Below are positions 1 through 8,772 of a stretch of DNA of 64,000 nucleotides, piece by piece. A program made the position numbers and the translations under genes. Every line of letters starts with the position of its first letter. Position 1 is the first letter of the stretch. The notes beneath the pieces were generated by a model. That model saw only the letters and a list, made by a program, of their open reading frames with translations, did not search any database and was not told the origin of the DNA. The stretch covers positions 232,691 to 296,690 of the forward strand of contig CAKSIG010000003.1 in NCBI GenBank assembly GCA_934463035.1, in the 5' to 3' direction. The DNA comes from an uncultured Eubacteriales bacterium (GTDB lineage Bacteria > Bacillota > Clostridia > Oscillospirales > Acutalibacteraceae).

Positions 1-387
1 GGCGTTATGACTATGCAAAATCCTTTCATAGCAAAAGCGCGTTTGCAGGGATTAAGACATTATTTGCCTGTATCGCAGAATTTTCTGTCAAAGGACGAAA
101 GCAAATACATACCCGAAAGCTATTTGTTTAACGAGTTTCCGGTTTATCATCCAATTGCCCGTTTAAGCGACAGTATGGCGGAATCTATGCGAATGATGTC
201 CGACATTCAAAAACTCAGAGACGAGCTTCCGGGAATTGACTGCGGCTCCTGCGGCGCGCCGAATTGCCGTGCGTTCGCGGAGGACGTTGTAACTAAAAAA
301 GCGGATAAGTACGATTGTCTTATAGCTATTAAGGACAGCCTTGAAAAATACATCGAAAATAAGGGTGAAAATAATGAAAGTAAGTGA
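1..387 (+). CDS. Fe-S cluster protein of hydrogenase operon, 5' truncated
   Basis: The reading frame is open to the left edge, so this is the C-terminal part of a longer protein. It carries a C-x2-C-x4-C motif (DCGSCGAPNC) followed by a further Cys (YDC), the pattern of the 4Fe-4S domain found in Fe-only hydrogenase-like and acetyl-CoA synthase proteins (PF04060 type). In Clostridia a hydrogenase-like Fe-S protein commonly opens the operon that ends in hydCBA, so an electron-carrying or sensory partner of the hydrogenase is likely. The next gene starts 14 bp before this stop, so the two are translationally coupled. The N-terminal domains lie outside the window, and whether an H-cluster domain is present cannot be seen. 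Confidence 0.75.
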   Translation, partial: GVMTMQNPFIAKARLQGLRHYLPVSQNFLSKDESKYIPESYLFNEFPVYHPIARLSDSMAESMRMMSDIQKLRDELPGIDCGSCGAPNCRAFAEDVVTKKADKYDCLIAIKDSLEKYIENKGENNESK

Positions 388-700
388 GCTTTGCGGGAAG
401 ATCAGAGCAAAAGCAATTACTTTGCCCGACGGCGACCGCGAAATAAACGGCGCCTATTGCGGAGATTTGCTCAGCTGGGTTATGGGCAGAGCAACAAGCG
501 GCAACGTGTGGATAACAATTATGTCAAACATAAACGTCGTCGCCGTAGCTTCGCTTGCCGATACCGCGTGCGTTTTGCTTGCCGAGGGAGTTGAGCTTGA
601 AGAAGATGTTAAGTCAACCGCGCAAAGCAAAGGGATTAACGTACTTTCATCAGATAAAAGCGCATACGAGCTTTGCTCGGCGCTGAGCGGTCTGATATGA
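374..700 (+). CDS. DRTGG-type small protein of hydrogenase operon
   Basis: This 108-residue protein starts at the ATG at 374, which follows an AAGGGTG ribosome-binding site inside the previous gene. It is alpha/beta in character, with a hydrophobic stretch around residues 50-80 (NINVVAVASLADTACVLLAEG). It resembles the stand-alone DRTGG-domain proteins found in the same place in clostridial hydrogenase operons. The biochemical role of those proteins is not established; a nucleotide- or ligand-sensing role is only a guess. Its TGA overlaps the next ATG (ATGA). Assignment rests mainly on gene order and overall resemblance. Confidence 0.6.
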   Translation: MKVSELCGKIRAKAITLPDGDREINGAYCGDLLSWVMGRATSGNVWITIMSNINVVAVASLADTACVLLAEGVELEEDVKSTAQSKGINVLSSDKSAYELCSALSGLI

Positions 701-1428
701 ACAGATATTATTACGATCTGCATATTCATTCCTGCTTATCTCCCTGCGGCGATAATGATTCAACACCGAATAATATTGCGGGAATGGGCGAGCTTAACGG
801 ACTTAATATTATGGCGCTTACCGACCATAACACCTGTAAAAACTGTCCCGCGTTTTTTAAAGCCGCTTTACGGCACGGTATAATTCCCGTTGCGGGAATG
901 GAGCTTACAACGGCGGAGGACATACATCTTGTGTGTCTCTTTGAAACGCTTGAAGCTGCTATGGATTTTGATAGGTTTGTTTATCCAAAACGTATCCTTA
1001 TAAAAAACCGAACCGATATTTTCGGCGATCAGCTTATACTTGACGGTGACGATGAATTGATAGGGACAGACGATATGCTGCTCACCAACGCGACAATGCT
1101 TGCGCTTGAAGATGCCGCAGAGGCGGTTTTGGAATACGGCGGTATCTGCTATCCCGCTCATATCGACCGTGAGGCAAACGGTATCATTTCGGTTTTGGGT
1201 GGATTTCCCGAAAAACCGAAATTCAGGCTTGCCGAACTGCATAATCCCGAAAAGTCAGAAAACTGTTCCTCGATTACAGGTTTAAAAAGGGATAATTACA
1301 TAATAAGCTCCGACGCTCATTATCTTTGGGATATTAAAGAAAAAAATGAGTATTTTGAGCTTGACGACGAACCGTACAGCAGTGCGAAAGTGCGTAGATC
1401 GCTGTTTGATTTTTTGAGGTCATTATGA
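697..1428 (+). CDS. PHP-domain phosphoesterase-like protein
   Basis: The 243-residue protein begins DLHIHSCLSPCGD, the metal-binding HxH motif of PHP (polymerase and histidinol phosphatase) domains. It continues with LTDHNTCKN, GMELTTAEDIHL, CYPAHIDR and SSDAHY, which supply the further metal-ligand His, Glu and Asp residues. A trinuclear-metal phosphoesterase is therefore the family expectation, but the substrate is unknown. The start at 697 overlaps the previous stop and its own TGA overlaps the next ATG. It is thus embedded in the hydrogenase operon, where PHP proteins recur in Clostridia without a proven role. A longer reading from a TTG at 673 is less likely. Confidence 0.8.
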   Translation: MNRYYYDLHIHSCLSPCGDNDSTPNNIAGMGELNGLNIMALTDHNTCKNCPAFFKAALRHGIIPVAGMELTTAEDIHLVCLFETLEAAMDFDRFVYPKRILIKNRTDIFGDQLILDGDDELIGTDDMLLTNATMLALEDAAEAVLEYGGICYPAHIDREANGIISVLGGFPEKPKFRLAELHNPEKSENCSSITGLKRDNYIISSDAHYLWDIKEKNEYFELDDEPYSSAKVRRSLFDFLRSL

Positions 1429-1997
1429 AAGAACTGTCACTTAATATTCTTGATATTGCCGAAAATTCAATGAAGGCAGGCGCGTCGCTTACCGATATTG
1501 AGATAACGGAAAGCAAAGATACGCTTACGCTTAAAATAAGCGATAACGGCTGCGGAATGAGCAGCGAGGCGCTTAAAAGCGTTGAAGACCCGTTTTATAC
1601 TACGCGTACTACACGTAAGGTCGGAATGGGAATACCTCTTTTAAAGCTCGAAGCCGAAATGACTGGCGGAAGGTTCGGTATAACCTCCAAGTGCGAAACG
1701 GAATTTCCCGATACTCACGGCACCGTTGTAACGGCTGTATTTAATAAAAATCATATAGATTACACCCCGCTTGGGGATATTTGTTCAAGTATTTTAACAC
1801 TGATTCAGGGTCACCCCGATGTTGACATTAAATTTACGCATAAATTTGATGATTACGGCGTAACGCTTGATACAAGAGAGTTGCGTTCTGTTCTTGAAGG
1901 AGTGCCGCTGAACAGTTTTGAAGTAATAAAATGGATAAAGGAATACCTGCAAGAACAGTATTCCGAGAAAAATACCAATCACAGAAAGGAAGATTAG
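1425..1997 (+). CDS. GHKL ATP-binding protein (anti-sigma/histidine-kinase-like)
   Basis: This 190-residue protein has the N box NILDIAENSMKAGA, the G1 box ISDNGCGM and a G2-like GMGIPLLK. These are the ATP-lid motifs of HATPase_c (GHKL) domains. There is no dimerisation/phosphoacceptor His domain, receiver or membrane segment, so it is a free-standing ATPase module like anti-sigma factors rather than a complete kinase. It overlaps the PHP gene by an ATGA and is followed by hydC after one base. With the PHP and DRTGG proteins it forms a small signalling-like set inside the hydrogenase operon. Target unknown. Confidence 0.8.
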   Translation: MKELSLNILDIAENSMKAGASLTDIEITESKDTLTLKISDNGCGMSSEALKSVEDPFYTTRTTRKVGMGIPLLKLEAEMTGGRFGITSKCETEFPDTHGTVVTAVFNKNHIDYTPLGDICSSILTLIQGHPDVDIKFTHKFDDYGVTLDTRELRSVLEGVPLNSFEVIKWIKEYLQEQYSEKNTNHRKED

Positions 1998-1998
1998 T

Positions 1999-2370
1999 AT
2001 GAAAACATTGGCTGAACTTCAAGCGATCAAAAATAAAATGAAGGATAAGGTCGTTTTAAGAGAGGGAACCGAGGAAACAAGAGTGGTTGTAGGAATGGCT
2101 ACCTGCGGTATCGCGGCAGGCGCGCGTCCCGTACTTAACACACTGGTTGAGGAAGTGAACAACGCGGGACTTTCAGGCAAGGTTACGGTTTCACAGACGG
2201 GTTGCATAGGCATCTGTCAGCTTGAACCCATCGTTGAAATATTTGAAGCCGGCAAAGAAAAAACTACATACGTTAAAATGGACGCTGAAAAGGCAAAGCG
2301 TATAGTTGAAGAACACTTAAAGGGCGGCAACATAGTATCTGAGTATACTATCGCTAACCATAAGGCATAA
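1999..2370 (+). CDS. hydC: Hydrogenase [2Fe-2S] subunit (NuoE-like)
   Basis: This 123-residue thioredoxin-fold [2Fe-2S] ferredoxin has cysteines in MATCGIAAG and QTGCIGICQLEP, matching the NuoE/HydC C-x(n)-C...C-x3-C pattern. In trimeric bifurcating hydrogenases this subunit relays electrons near the flavin subunit. It is shorter than classical NuoE (about 160 residues) and lacks the N-terminal helical bundle. This short form is common beside HydB in Clostridia. An AGGAAG site precedes the ATG. hydB follows after 18 bp. Confidence 0.82.
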   Translation: MKTLAELQAIKNKMKDKVVLREGTEETRVVVGMATCGIAAGARPVLNTLVEEVNNAGLSGKVTVSQTGCIGICQLEPIVEIFEAGKEKTTYVKMDAEKAKRIVEEHLKGGNIVSEYTIANHKA

Positions 2371-2388
2371 TTTGGAGGTATAAAATTT

Positions 2389-4191
2389 ATGATTCGTGCA
2401 CATGTATTGATTTGCGGCGGTACGGGTTGTACATCATCGGGAAGTAAGCATATTCAGGAAGCGTTTGCCGAGAATATCGCCAACTGCGGGCTTTCCGACG
2501 AGGTAAAGATCGTACAGACAGGCTGTTTCGGACTTTGCGCTTTGGGACCTGTTGTAATCGTGTATCCCGACGGTACTTTTTACAGCCGTGTTACTCCCGA
2601 AGACGTAAAGGAAATCGTTGAGGAGCATTTGCTCAAAGGCCGTATTGTTGAACGCCTTGTTTACAACGATACAGGCGCTAAGGACGAAGAAGAAGTTGTC
2701 GGCAATGTTTCGCTCGGAGATACGGCTTTCTATAAGTCGCAAAACCGTGTTGTTCTCCGTAACTGCGGCGTTATCGACCCTGAAAATATTGATGAGTATA
2801 TCGCTATGGACGGCTATGCTGCTCTCGGTAAGGTTCTTACCGAAATGACCCCTGAGGACGTAATTAAGTGCGTTACCGATTCGGGACTGCGCGGCAGAGG
2901 CGGCGGCGGATTCCCCACAGGCAGAAAGTGGGCTCTCTGCGCTCCGAACAAGGCTCCGCAGAAGTATGTCGTATGTAACGCTGACGAGGGCGACCCGGGC
3001 GCGTTTATGGACCGTTCCGTACTTGAAGGCGATCCGCATTCGGTAATCGAGGCTATGGCGATAGCGGGCTATGCTATCGGCGCTACTCAGGGATATGTTT
3101 ATGTACGTGCGGAGTATCCTATTGCTGTTAAGAGACTGCAAATCGCTATTGATCAGGCGCGTGAATACGGTCTGCTCGGAAAAAATATATTTGATTCAGG
3201 TTTTGATTTTGATCTGCATATCCGTCTTGGCGCAGGCGCGTTCGTTTGCGGTGAGGAAACCGCTCTTATGACCTCTATTGAGGGTAACAGAGGCGAGCCG
3301 AGACCGCGTCCTCCGTATCCTGCCGTAAAAGGACTTTACAATTCACCGACTGTTGAAAACAACGTTGAAACCTTTGCAAATATTCCGCAGATAATTCTGC
3401 GCGGTGCAGAATGGTTTGCCTCAATGGGTACAGAGCGCTCTAAGGGTACTAAGGTATTCGCACTCGGCGGTAAGATAAAGCATACGGGACTTGTTGAAAT
3501 TCCGATGGGTACTACTCTCCGCCACATAATCGAAGACATCGGCGGCGGTATACCTGACGGCAAGAAGTTTAAAGCCGCTCAGACAGGCGGACCCTCAGGC
3601 GGATGTATTCCCGCAAGCCTGATTGATACCGAGGTTGATTATGATAACCTTACGGCTATCGGCTGTATGATGGGTTCAGGCGGACTTATAGTTATGGACG
3701 AAGATACCTGTATGGTCGATATGGCTAAATTCTTCCTTGAATTTACGGTTGATGAGTCCTGCGGTAAGTGTACGCCCTGCCGTGTCGGCACCAAGCGCTT
3801 GCTTGAAATGCTTGATAAGATAACCAAGGGCAACGGAACTCTTGAAGATATTGACAGAATGGAAGAATTGTGCCACTACATAAAGCAGAATTCACTCTGC
3901 GGACTCGGTCAGACGGCGCCTAACCCCGTTCTTGCAACACTTAAATTCTTCCGTGAAGAATATGTTGCCCACGTTGTTGATAAGACCTGCCCCGCAGGCG
4001 TATGTAAGGATCTTGTTGCTTACGATATTATTCAAGATAAGTGTAAGGGCTGTACCAAGTGCGCCCGTAACTGTCCTGTCGGCGCAATCAGCGGAACTAT
4101 CAAACAGCCGCATGTTATCGACCAGAATGCTTGTATTAAGTGCGGTGCTTGTATTGCTAACTGTCCGTTCGGCGCGATTGAAAAGAAGTAA
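2389..4191 (+). CDS. hydB: Hydrogenase flavin subunit, NuoF-like
   Basis: This 600-residue subunit has four parts in order. An N-terminal [2Fe-2S] thioredoxin-like domain ends in QTGCFGLCALGP. The NADH/FMN core has GLRGRGGGGFPTG near residue 166 and CNADEGDPGAF. A [4Fe-4S] site follows (ESCGKCTPC near 455, partner Cys in SLCGLGQ). The C-terminal 2x[4Fe-4S] ferredoxin has CKGCTKCARNCP and CIKCGACIANCP. This layout is that of HydB of NADH/ferredoxin-linked electron-bifurcating [FeFe] hydrogenases, where it binds NAD(H) and FMN in the cytoplasm. An AGGTATAAA site precedes the ATG, and hydA begins 19 bp later. Confidence 0.93.
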   Translation: MIRAHVLICGGTGCTSSGSKHIQEAFAENIANCGLSDEVKIVQTGCFGLCALGPVVIVYPDGTFYSRVTPEDVKEIVEEHLLKGRIVERLVYNDTGAKDEEEVVGNVSLGDTAFYKSQNRVVLRNCGVIDPENIDEYIAMDGYAALGKVLTEMTPEDVIKCVTDSGLRGRGGGGFPTGRKWALCAPNKAPQKYVVCNADEGDPGAFMDRSVLEGDPHSVIEAMAIAGYAIGATQGYVYVRAEYPIAVKRLQIAIDQAREYGLLGKNIFDSGFDFDLHIRLGAGAFVCGEETALMTSIEGNRGEPRPRPPYPAVKGLYNSPTVENNVETFANIPQIILRGAEWFASMGTERSKGTKVFALGGKIKHTGLVEIPMGTTLRHIIEDIGGGIPDGKKFKAAQTGGPSGGCIPASLIDTEVDYDNLTAIGCMMGSGGLIVMDEDTCMVDMAKFFLEFTVDESCGKCTPCRVGTKRLLEMLDKITKGNGTLEDIDRMEELCHYIKQNSLCGLGQTAPNPVLATLKFFREEYVAHVVDKTCPAGVCKDLVAYDIIQDKCKGCTKCARNCPVGAISGTIKQPHVIDQNACIKCGACIANCPFGAIEKK

Positions 4192-4210
4192 GAAAGGAGC
4201 CTGAAATATA

Positions 4211-5962
4211 ATGGATATGATTAATGTTAAAATAAACGGTATTGCTGTAAGCGCTCCCAAAGGCTCTACTATTTTAGATGCCGCACGTTTGGCAGGAGTT
4301 GAAATTCCCACCCTTTGCTTTATGAAAGAAAAGAACGAGATAGGCGCCTGCCGTATCTGCGTTGTTGAGGCTAACGAGGGCAGGGGATTCAGAGTTGTAA
4401 CCGCCTGCGTGTATCCCGTAAGCGAGGGTATGGAGGTTCTTACCAACACCGAGAAAATTCAGAAAGCAAGAAGAACCACCTTGGAGCTTATGCTTTCTAC
4501 CCACGAGAAAAAATGTCTTTCCTGCGTTCGCTCAACCAACTGCGAATTGCAGAAGCTCTGCCGTGATTACGGTGTTGAGGATACCGCTTTTGAAGGCTTC
4601 AAGCCCCATTACGAGCTTGATGAATCAACACCACACCTTGTTAGAGACAACAACAAATGTATACTCTGCCGCCGCTGCGTTGCCGCTTGTAAAGAGCAGT
4701 ATGTAAGCGTAATCGGGGCAAATAACCGCGGTATTGATACCGCTATCGGAACTCCTTTTGAGGTTGGACTTTCAAAGGTTCCGTGCATTTCCTGCGGTCA
4801 GTGTACTGTTGTCTGCCCGACAGGCGCATTGGTTGAAAAAGACGATACCGATAAGATCTGGGAGGCTATTGCCGACCCGTCAAAGCACGTTGTTGTTCAG
4901 ACGGCTCCGTCTATCAGAGCCACCCTCGGCGAGTGCTTTGATATGCCGATAGGCACCAATGTTGAAGGCAAGATGGTTGCCGCTCTCCACAGATTGGGAT
5001 TTGATAAGGTATTTGACACCGACTTTGCCGCCGACCTTACTATCGTTGAGGAAGCAAACGAGCTTGTTGAGCGTATTAAAAACAACGGAACACTCCCGAT
5101 GATAACATCTTGTTCACCAGGATGGGTTAAGTTCTGCGAGTATTATTATCCCGATATGCTGGCTCACCTTTCTACCTGTAAATCACCTCAGCAGATGGGC
5201 GGCGCGGTTATCAAGACCTATTATGCCGACAAGATGGGTATTGACCCTGCCGATATTGTTTCGGTTTCGGTTATGCCCTGTACTGCTAAGAAATTTGAAA
5301 TAGGACGCGATGACCAGAGCGCCGCGGGTGTTCCCGATGTCGATATAGCGATTACGACCCGTGAGCTTTCACGTATGATAATGCGTGCAGGTATCAGCTT
5401 TGAACGTCTGCCTGATGAAGAATTTGATAACCCGCTTGCCGAGGATACAGGCGCAGCCGTAATATTCGGCGCTACGGGCGGCGTTATGGAGGCGGCTTTG
5501 AGAACCGCCAACGATTGGCTTACAGGTAAGGACAATACAGAGGTTGACTTTGCCGCGGTAAGAGGTACAGAGGGACTTAAAGAAGCAACAGTAAATATTA
5601 ACGGAAGCGATATAAAGGTTGCTGTTGCCTCGGGCGCCGCTGCTGCTAAACACGTTATGGATATGATGAAAGAGGGCAATCCGAACAGTTGGACCTTTGT
5701 TGAGATAATGGGTTGCCCGGGCGGTTGCGTAAACGGAGGAGGACAGCCGATTCAGCCGCAGTATGTAAGAGATACGGTTGACCTTAAAGCCGTTCGTGCA
5801 AAGGCGCTTTATGAGCAGGACGCGTCTATGCCTTTGCGTAAGTCGCACGAATCTCCCGTTGTCAAAACGCTTTACAGCGAATGGTATGACGGTTTCGGCG
5901 GACATAAAGCGCATCACGACCTGCATACAAGTTATGTAGCACGTAAAAAATATTCAAAATAG
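4211..5962 (+). CDS. hydA: [FeFe] hydrogenase catalytic subunit
   Basis: The 583-residue protein has an N-terminal [2Fe-2S] domain (GACRICVVE), a His-Cys [4Fe-4S] site (HEKKCLSCVRS...C), and two further [4Fe-4S] motifs (CILCRRCVAAC, CISCGQCTVVCP). The H-cluster domain has L1 TSCSPGW (Cys301), L2 MPCTAKK (Cys357) and L3 EIMGCPGGC (Cys502, Cys506). L1 has Ser where monomeric hydrogenases have a second Cys (TSCCP). This is the usual form in trimeric, bifurcating enzymes and agrees with the hydC-hydB neighbours. The enzyme reduces protons to H2 using ferredoxin and NADH. Maturases HydEFG are not in the window. A terminator follows. Confidence 0.96.
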   Translation: MDMINVKINGIAVSAPKGSTILDAARLAGVEIPTLCFMKEKNEIGACRICVVEANEGRGFRVVTACVYPVSEGMEVLTNTEKIQKARRTTLELMLSTHEKKCLSCVRSTNCELQKLCRDYGVEDTAFEGFKPHYELDESTPHLVRDNNKCILCRRCVAACKEQYVSVIGANNRGIDTAIGTPFEVGLSKVPCISCGQCTVVCPTGALVEKDDTDKIWEAIADPSKHVVVQTAPSIRATLGECFDMPIGTNVEGKMVAALHRLGFDKVFDTDFAADLTIVEEANELVERIKNNGTLPMITSCSPGWVKFCEYYYPDMLAHLSTCKSPQQMGGAVIKTYYADKMGIDPADIVSVSVMPCTAKKFEIGRDDQSAAGVPDVDIAITTRELSRMIMRAGISFERLPDEEFDNPLAEDTGAAVIFGATGGVMEAALRTANDWLTGKDNTEVDFAAVRGTEGLKEATVNINGSDIKVAVASGAAAAKHVMDMMKEGNPNSWTFVEIMGCPGGCVNGGGQPIQPQYVRDTVDLKAVRAKALYEQDASMPLRKSHESPVVKTLYSEWYDGFGGHKAHHDLHTSYVARKKYSK

Positions 5963-5973
5963 AATATTAATTT

Positions 5974-6004
5974 AAGACCTTGGCGTCAGCCAAGGTCTTT
6001 TTTT
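5974..6004 (+). terminator. Rho-independent terminator after hydA
   Basis: A perfect 10-bp stem (AAGACCTTGG / CCAAGGTCTT) with a 6-base loop is followed by a run of T. It lies 11 bp after the hydA stop and closes the hydrogenase operon. Confidence 0.93.
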
Positions 6005-6055
6005 CTTCGTTAGATTATATATTTATATATAAGACATAACAGGAGGATAAAGGCT

Positions 6056-6283
6056 ATGGAAGAAAGGGAACAGGTAGCAGTAACCGAAACAACAGATAGA
6101 AAGTGGCATATTTTTGCGGCTGAGGCAGTATGTATAGCGTTGCTGTTAGCCTCGGTGCTTGTCACTAAGAATTTTTTTCCGAACACCTATAAAAAGATAA
6201 AAAATTGGTACGATAAAAATATTTGCGCCGAAACTACCGTAGAGGAAGTTTTGTCAACAAGCGGTGACGGTTATGAGATTTAG
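6056..6283 (+). CDS. Small single-pass membrane protein, SpoIVFA-position
   Basis: This 75-residue protein has an AGGAGG ribosome-binding site, a charged N-terminus, one membrane segment at about residues 18-38 (IFAAEAVCIALLLASVLVT), and a short outer tail. It overlaps the following M50 protease gene. In Firmicutes the gene before a SpoIVFB-type protease is spoIVFA, whose product has one membrane helix and an M23-like domain. Here that domain is absent and only the membrane anchor plus about 35 residues remain. A role as a partner or inhibitor of the protease is inferred from position alone. Confidence 0.65.
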   Translation: MEEREQVAVTETTDRKWHIFAAEAVCIALLLASVLVTKNFFPNTYKKIKNWYDKNICAETTVEEVLSTSGDGYEI

Positions 6284-6869
6284 AATTTTCGGAACCGAAA
6301 TTTATGTTTCTTTTCTGTTTGCCGCAATAATAACCGTTATGCTGGCGATTGACAGGACAGGGTTTGTTATACCGTCGCTGTTCGCGGTTTTTATGCACGA
6401 ATTGGGACACCTTTTCGCTATGTGGGTGTTTGAAAGCTCGCCGAAGCAAATACGTCTTATCCCTGCTTCCGTACAGGTGGTAAGAAAAGTCGATAGCGCC
6501 AAACGTTCGGGCGAAACGGCAGTTGCGTTAAGCGGACCTATCGTTAATATAATACTTTTTATTTCGCTTTACATAAACTATGTGTCATTTAAGAATGAAA
6601 TTTCGCTCTATTATGCGCTGTTAAATCTTGTTATCGGACTTTTTAATCTTATACCCGTTATGGGTCTTGACGGCGGCACGGTTCTTTTTAATATACTGTG
6701 CAGAAAAAAGAGTGTTGAAAAAGCGGTTGCCGTTATGCGGACAATTACAATTCTTACAGCCGTCTTGGTTATAGCGGCCGGAGTTATTTTGGCTTTGCGC
6801 CATAAATTTAATCTTTCGGTGTTTATAATAGGTGTGTATTTGTTTGTTATGAGCCTGATAAAAATGTAG
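6273..6869 (+). CDS. M50 site-2 metalloprotease, SpoIVFB-like
   Basis: This multi-pass membrane protein of about 198 residues has the zinc site HELGH (His42, Glu43, His46) within a helix, and the third ligand in LIPVMGLDGG (Asp133). This is the signature of intramembrane S2P proteases. Its small size and lack of CBS or PDZ domains fit the SpoIVFB group, which in sporulating Firmicutes cleaves pro-sigma-K. The ATG at 6273 is chosen; a GTG at 6264 is in frame. The gene overlaps the small membrane protein before it, so they are one unit. The substrate here is not shown. Confidence 0.85.
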   Translation: MRFRIFGTEIYVSFLFAAIITVMLAIDRTGFVIPSLFAVFMHELGHLFAMWVFESSPKQIRLIPASVQVVRKVDSAKRSGETAVALSGPIVNIILFISLYINYVSFKNEISLYYALLNLVIGLFNLIPVMGLDGGTVLFNILCRKKSVEKAVAVMRTITILTAVLVIAAGVILALRHKFNLSVFIIGVYLFVMSLIKM

Positions 6870-6898
6870 TTGAAACAGTCTTGAAATTATTGTATTAT
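6870..6898 (+). promoter_or_regulatory. Sigma-A-type promoter for the radical SAM pair
   Basis: TTGAAA (6870-6875), a 17-bp spacer, and TATTAT (6893-6898) lie 30 bp before the ATG at 6928, which has a GAGGT ribosome-binding site. Confidence 0.6.
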
Positions 6899-6927
6899 TG
6901 TAATATACAATGATTTGAGGTATATAA

Positions 6928-8772
6928 ATGGACAATAAAAAATTGGAACATCTTTTGCTCACGGTTCAAAAGCCTGGCAGATATTCCGGCGGTGAGATAA
7001 ACAGCGTAATTAAAGATAAGAACAAGGTCGATGTCAGATTTGCGTTCTGTTTTCCCGATACCTATGAAATAGGTATGTCGCACCTAGGTATGAAAATACT
7101 TTATTCGCTTTTTAACGAACGTGAGGATATTTGGTGCGAACGCGTTTTTGCACCGTGGGTAGATTTTGAAAAGGTTATGCGCGATAACGGCATACCGCTT
7201 TTTGCTCTTGAAAGCCGCGACAGCATAGCCGATTTTGATTTTATCGGATTTACTCTCCAATATGAGATGTGTTATACCAACGTTTTAAATATGCTTGACC
7301 TTGCGGGTCTGCCGCTTAAAAGCGCGGAGCGCAAAGAGCTGTCGCCGCTTGTTGTTGCAGGCGGACCGTGTGTTTGTAATGCTGAACCGTTAGCCGAGTT
7401 TGTTGATATTTTCTTTCTCGGCGAGGGTGAGGAGGTTGACCTTGAAGTAATAGACCTCTATAAAAAACATAAGGCAAAGGGCTCAACCAAACAGGAATTT
7501 TTAATTGAAGCGGCTAAAATTGAGGGCGTTTATGTTCCGTCTTTATATGATGTTGAATACAATGAGGATAATACAGTAAAGAGTATCAACGCCCTTTGCG
7601 GTGCGCCTGCGGTCGTAAAAAAGCGTATAATGCATGATATGGACAAGTCTTATTACCCCGACAAGTTTGTTGTGCCTTACATAGAAATAGTACACGATAG
7701 GGTAGTTCAGGAGATATTCAGGGGTTGTATCCGCGGCTGCCGTTTCTGTCAGGCAGGATATATCTACCGTCCTGTGCGTGAAAAAAGCGCGGAAACCGTG
7801 AACCGACAGGCAAAGTGCCTTTGCGAAAGTACGGGATACGACGAAATTTCACTTTCCTCGCTCAGCACGAGCGATTACAGAGAACTTGAAAAACTGCTTA
7901 ACGAAATGCTTGATTGGACAGAGGACAAGCATATTAGTCTTGCGTTGCCGTCACTTCGTATTGATAATTTTTCCGATGAATTGCTTGAAAAGATAAACCA
8001 CGTGAGAAAAAGCGGTCTTACATTTGCCCCCGAGGCAGGAACGCAACGCCTGCGCGATGTCATAAATAAGAATATAACCGAGGAAGAAATAATGCATACC
8101 TGCCGTACTGCATTTGCGGGCGGCTATACCTCGGTCAAGCTCTATTTTATGCTGGGTCTTCCGACCGAAACCGATGAAGATTTAAAGGGAATAGCGGAGC
8201 TTGGTCAAAAAATAGTGGACGAATTTTATAATATGCCGAATAAACCAAAGGGCAAGGGTGTTTCGGTTTCAATAAGCGTATCAACCTTTGTCCCGAAACC
8301 ATTTACACCATTTGAATTTGAACCGCAGATAACTAAGGCAGAAATGGAAAGAAAGCAAAAGTATCTTTTGAGCTGTCTTACCACGCGGAAAATATCGCTC
8401 AATTGGCACGATTCCTCAACCAGCTTTTTAGAGGGCGCTTTTGCGCGCGGCGACCGCAGAATGGGTAAGGTTATCGAAACGGCGTACAAAAAAGGCTGCC
8501 GTTTTGATGGATGGAGCGAGTGCTTTGATTTGGAAAAATGGCTTGAAGCATTTGCGGAATGCGGCATAGACCCCGAATTTTATGCAGGCAGGACGCGCTC
8601 GTATGACGAAATAAATCCGTGGGAGCATCTTGATTACGCTGTTACGAAAAAATTTCTCATAGAGCAGAATAAATTGGCTCATCAGGCAATAACAACTCCT
8701 AATTGCCGTGAAAAATGCGCGGGTTGCGGTGCGGCTTGCTACGGGGAGGGTGTGTGCTTTGAAAAACGTTAG
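6928..8772 (+). CDS. B12-binding-domain radical SAM protein (TIGR03960 type)
   Basis: This 614-residue protein has an N-terminal region with a B12-binding-like Rossmann pattern (residues about 80-200, LDLAGLPL...VVAGGPCV). The radical SAM core has FRGCIRGCRFCQAG (C-x3-C-x2-C) near residue 270. The C-terminus is Cys-rich, with CREKCAGCGAAC. This is the TIGR03960 family, found throughout Firmicutes next to a TIGR03936/DUF2344 partner, as here. The enzymatic reaction is not established, though the pair is often near RNase G and ribosomal protein genes. The next gene starts 14 bp before this stop. Confidence 0.88.
   Translation: MDNKKLEHLLLTVQKPGRYSGGEINSVIKDKNKVDVRFAFCFPDTYEIGMSHLGMKILYSLFNEREDIWCERVFAPWVDFEKVMRDNGIPLFALESRDSIADFDFIGFTLQYEMCYTNVLNMLDLAGLPLKSAERKELSPLVVAGGPCVCNAEPLAEFVDIFFLGEGEEVDLEVIDLYKKHKAKGSTKQEFLIEAAKIEGVYVPSLYDVEYNEDNTVKSINALCGAPAVVKKRIMHDMDKSYYPDKFVVPYIEIVHDRVVQEIFRGCIRGCRFCQAGYIYRPVREKSAETVNRQAKCLCESTGYDEISLSSLSTSDYRELEKLLNEMLDWTEDKHISLALPSLRIDNFSDELLEKINHVRKSGLTFAPEAGTQRLRDVINKNITEEEIMHTCRTAFAGGYTSVKLYFMLGLPTETDEDLKGIAELGQKIVDEFYNMPNKPKGKGVSVSISVSTFVPKPFTPFEFEPQITKAEMERKQKYLLSCLTTRKISLNWHDSSTSFLEGAFARGDRRMGKVIETAYKKGCRFDGWSECFDLEKWLEAFAECGIDPEFYAGRTRSYDEINPWEHLDYAVTKKFLIEQNKLAHQAITTPNCREKCAGCGAACYGEGVCFEKR

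Noticed and set aside
2434..3141. Minus-strand 235-codon ORF inside hydB
   Set aside because: It lies fully opposite a clear NuoF-like gene and has no recognisable motif.
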